Assembly (NCBI RefSeq): GCF_003173335.1
Contig: NZ_QGMZ01000016.1
Location: forward strand, 1 to 64,000
DNA: 64,000 bases
Direction: 5' to 3'
From: Methanospirillum stamsii
GTDB taxonomy: Archaea > Halobacteriota > Methanomicrobia > Methanomicrobiales > Methanospirillaceae
The position numbers were made by a program, and so were the translations under genes. Below are positions 62,994 to 64,000 of the stretch, in pieces (position 1 is the stretch's first letter; each line of letters opens with the position of its first letter). The notes below the pieces were generated by a model. The model had not been told where the DNA came from. It was given only the letters and a program-made list of their open reading frames with translations, and did not search any database.

Positions 62994-64000
62994 TTAATAA
63001 AATATTTTTGCCATCTCGTAGAGATCCGGATCAACTTTTTTCTGAGTGATTGCATCGCTGAGTGGAATAGAGATAATTTTGTCGCCATGAAGTGCAACCA
63101 TGACACCATACTTGCCTTCGTGAATTTGTTCCACTGCTTTTACTCCATACCGTGTAGCCAGTACACGGTCATGAGCAGTCGGAGTTCCTCCACGCTGAAC
63201 ATGTCCTAGAACAGTGACCCTGGTTTCTGATCCAATACGCTCCTCTATTGCCCTGCCCAGGAGATGACCGATTCCTCCAAGTTGTTCGTGTCCGAACTCA
63301 TCCACTTTTGAAGAAGCGGTAGCAAAACCCATCATATCTTTTGGCTTTGCCCCTTCGGCAATGACAACGATAGAGAACTTCTTGCCCCTCTCACGACGAG
63401 TCCGAAGTCCCTCGCAGACATCCTCAATATCGAATGGCACTTCCGGAATCAGGATCTGGTCAGCACCCCCGGCTATTCCGGCGATGGTTGCAATCCACCC
63501 AGCATGCCTCCCCATTACTTCCAGAACCATGATCCGGTGATGAGATTCTGCAGTTGTGTGAAGCCGGTCAATGGCATCGGTTACGATGGATACTGCCGTA
63601 TCAAAACCGAAGGTGTAATCTGTACCGGATAAGTCATTGTCAATTGTTTTTGGAATACCCACAACCGGAATCTTCATCTGGTGCAGACGGGTTGCAACAC
63701 TGAGCGTGTCGTCTCCACCCACTGCTACAATTGCATCAAGACCGAACTTTTTAATGTTCGTCAGCATCTGCTGGGTCTGTTCTTCACTCTTTAACGGGTT
63801 TGTTCGTGAGGTTCCAAGAATGGTCCCACCTTTTGGAAGAATACCGGTGACAGAAAATTCTGTTAACGGTTCGACATCCCCTTCAACAATCCCTTTCCAT
63901 CCATTTCTGATCCCGACAACTGAGTATCCGTACAGGTGAGCAGTTTTCACTACTGCACGGATCACAGCATTCAGACCGGGACAGTCTCCTCCTCCGGTTA
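62994..64000 (-). CDS. phosphofructokinase with pyrophosphate-type motifs, partial
   Basis: The 5' end of this gene lies beyond the right edge. The open frame shows TGGGDCPGLNAVIRAVVK at its visible start, then the PFK-A fold: GGTILGTSRTNP, VAVGGDDTL, PKTIDNDLSGTDYTFGFDTA, MGRHAGWIA and LGHVQRGGTPTAHDR. In this superfamily GGDD and PKTIDND (Asp and Lys in place of Gly) mark enzymes that use pyrophosphate or belong to mixed groups, while ATP enzymes have GGDG and GTIDND. It makes fructose 1,6-bisphosphate, or runs in reverse. Stops of this gene and the ATPase gene are adjacent, at 62994 and 62993. Confidence 0.93.
   Translation of the reverse strand, partial: TGGGDCPGLNAVIRAVVKTAHLYGYSVVGIRNGWKGIVEGDVEPLTEFSVTGILPKGGTILGTSRTNPLKSEEQTQQMLTNIKKFGLDAIVAVGGDDTLSVATRLHQMKIPVVGIPKTIDNDLSGTDYTFGFDTAVSIVTDAIDRLHTTAESHHRIMVLEVMGRHAGWIATIAGIAGGADQILIPEVPFDIEDVCEGLRTRRERGKKFSIVVIAEGAKPKDMMGFATASSKVDEFGHEQLGGIGHLLGRAIEERIGSETRVTVLGHVQRGGTPTAHDRVLATRYGVKAVEQIHEGKYGVMVALHGDKIISIPLSDAITQKKVDPDLYEMAKIFY

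Overview
The window looks like chromosome from a methanogenic archaeon of the Methanomicrobiales, most likely Methanospirillum or a close relative. This is inferred from gene content: archaeal-type sensor kinases with an ITRHD H-box, PEGA, PKD and TPR proteins, a soluble poly-HAMP chemoreceptor, a DUF91/NucS-like nuclease and FeoA-FeoA-FeoB, together with AT-rich TATA-like promoters. No methanogenesis gene, rRNA, tRNA or CRISPR array was seen, so the genus is a judgement from protein style and not proven.

Layout. 1-5.2 kb is an accessory region. Three broken copies of one repeated module (an exported, lipoprotein-like protein followed by a tiny membrane protein) alternate with an MNT/HEPN toxin-antitoxin pair, a RecG-like C-terminal fragment, a DUF91 nuclease and a DUF4258/YgiT toxin-antitoxin pair. 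5.5-15.9 kb encodes exported proteins: a six-domain PEGA protein with near-identical internal DNA repeats, a Cys-rich protein between two decayed IS66-type transposase remnants, five tandem paralogues of an unrecognised exported family, and one further exported protein.

16.2-25.4 kb is a metal-handling neighbourhood. A six-gene operon feoA-feoA-feoB, a membrane protein, a Cys-rich winged-helix protein and a DtxR/MntR-type regulator fused to a histidine kinase is followed by three small genes (one His-rich), an orphan receiver-PAS protein, a MarR regulator and a heavy-metal P-type ATPase. The DtxR-kinase fusion, with a candidate operator in front of feoA, is the most promising undescribed system here. 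It would let one protein sense metal, bind DNA and possibly signal by phosphotransfer.

25.5-44.3 kb is rich in signalling: a receiver/multi-PAS kinase, a cytoplasmic poly-HAMP chemoreceptor, a CHASE4-type kinase and a receiver/PAS protein with a degenerate H-box. Among these lie an exporter operon (CARDB-like protein, MacB-type permease, ATPase), polyphosphate kinase, a LysE transporter and RNase HI. 44.3-52.5 kb carries rubredoxin, a duplicated zinc-ribbon protein, a DUF4430-type exported protein, a dual-specificity phosphatase, a 1070-residue all-TPR protein, two GNAT acetyltransferases and a MarR regulator whose end overlaps a perfect palindrome.

52.7-64 kb begins with an exported papain-like protease with PKD and dockerin-like domains, next to a cohesin-like protein, so the two may form an archaeal cohesin/dockerin pair. 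Then come a DUF4389 protein, an aminotransferase that lacks its PLP lysine, a stand-alone double subtilase-propeptide protein, a normal aminotransferase, a TPR protein, an ABC-2 exporter in which one permease is fused to a PrsW-type intramembrane protease, and a phosphofructokinase with pyrophosphate-type motifs that runs off the right edge.
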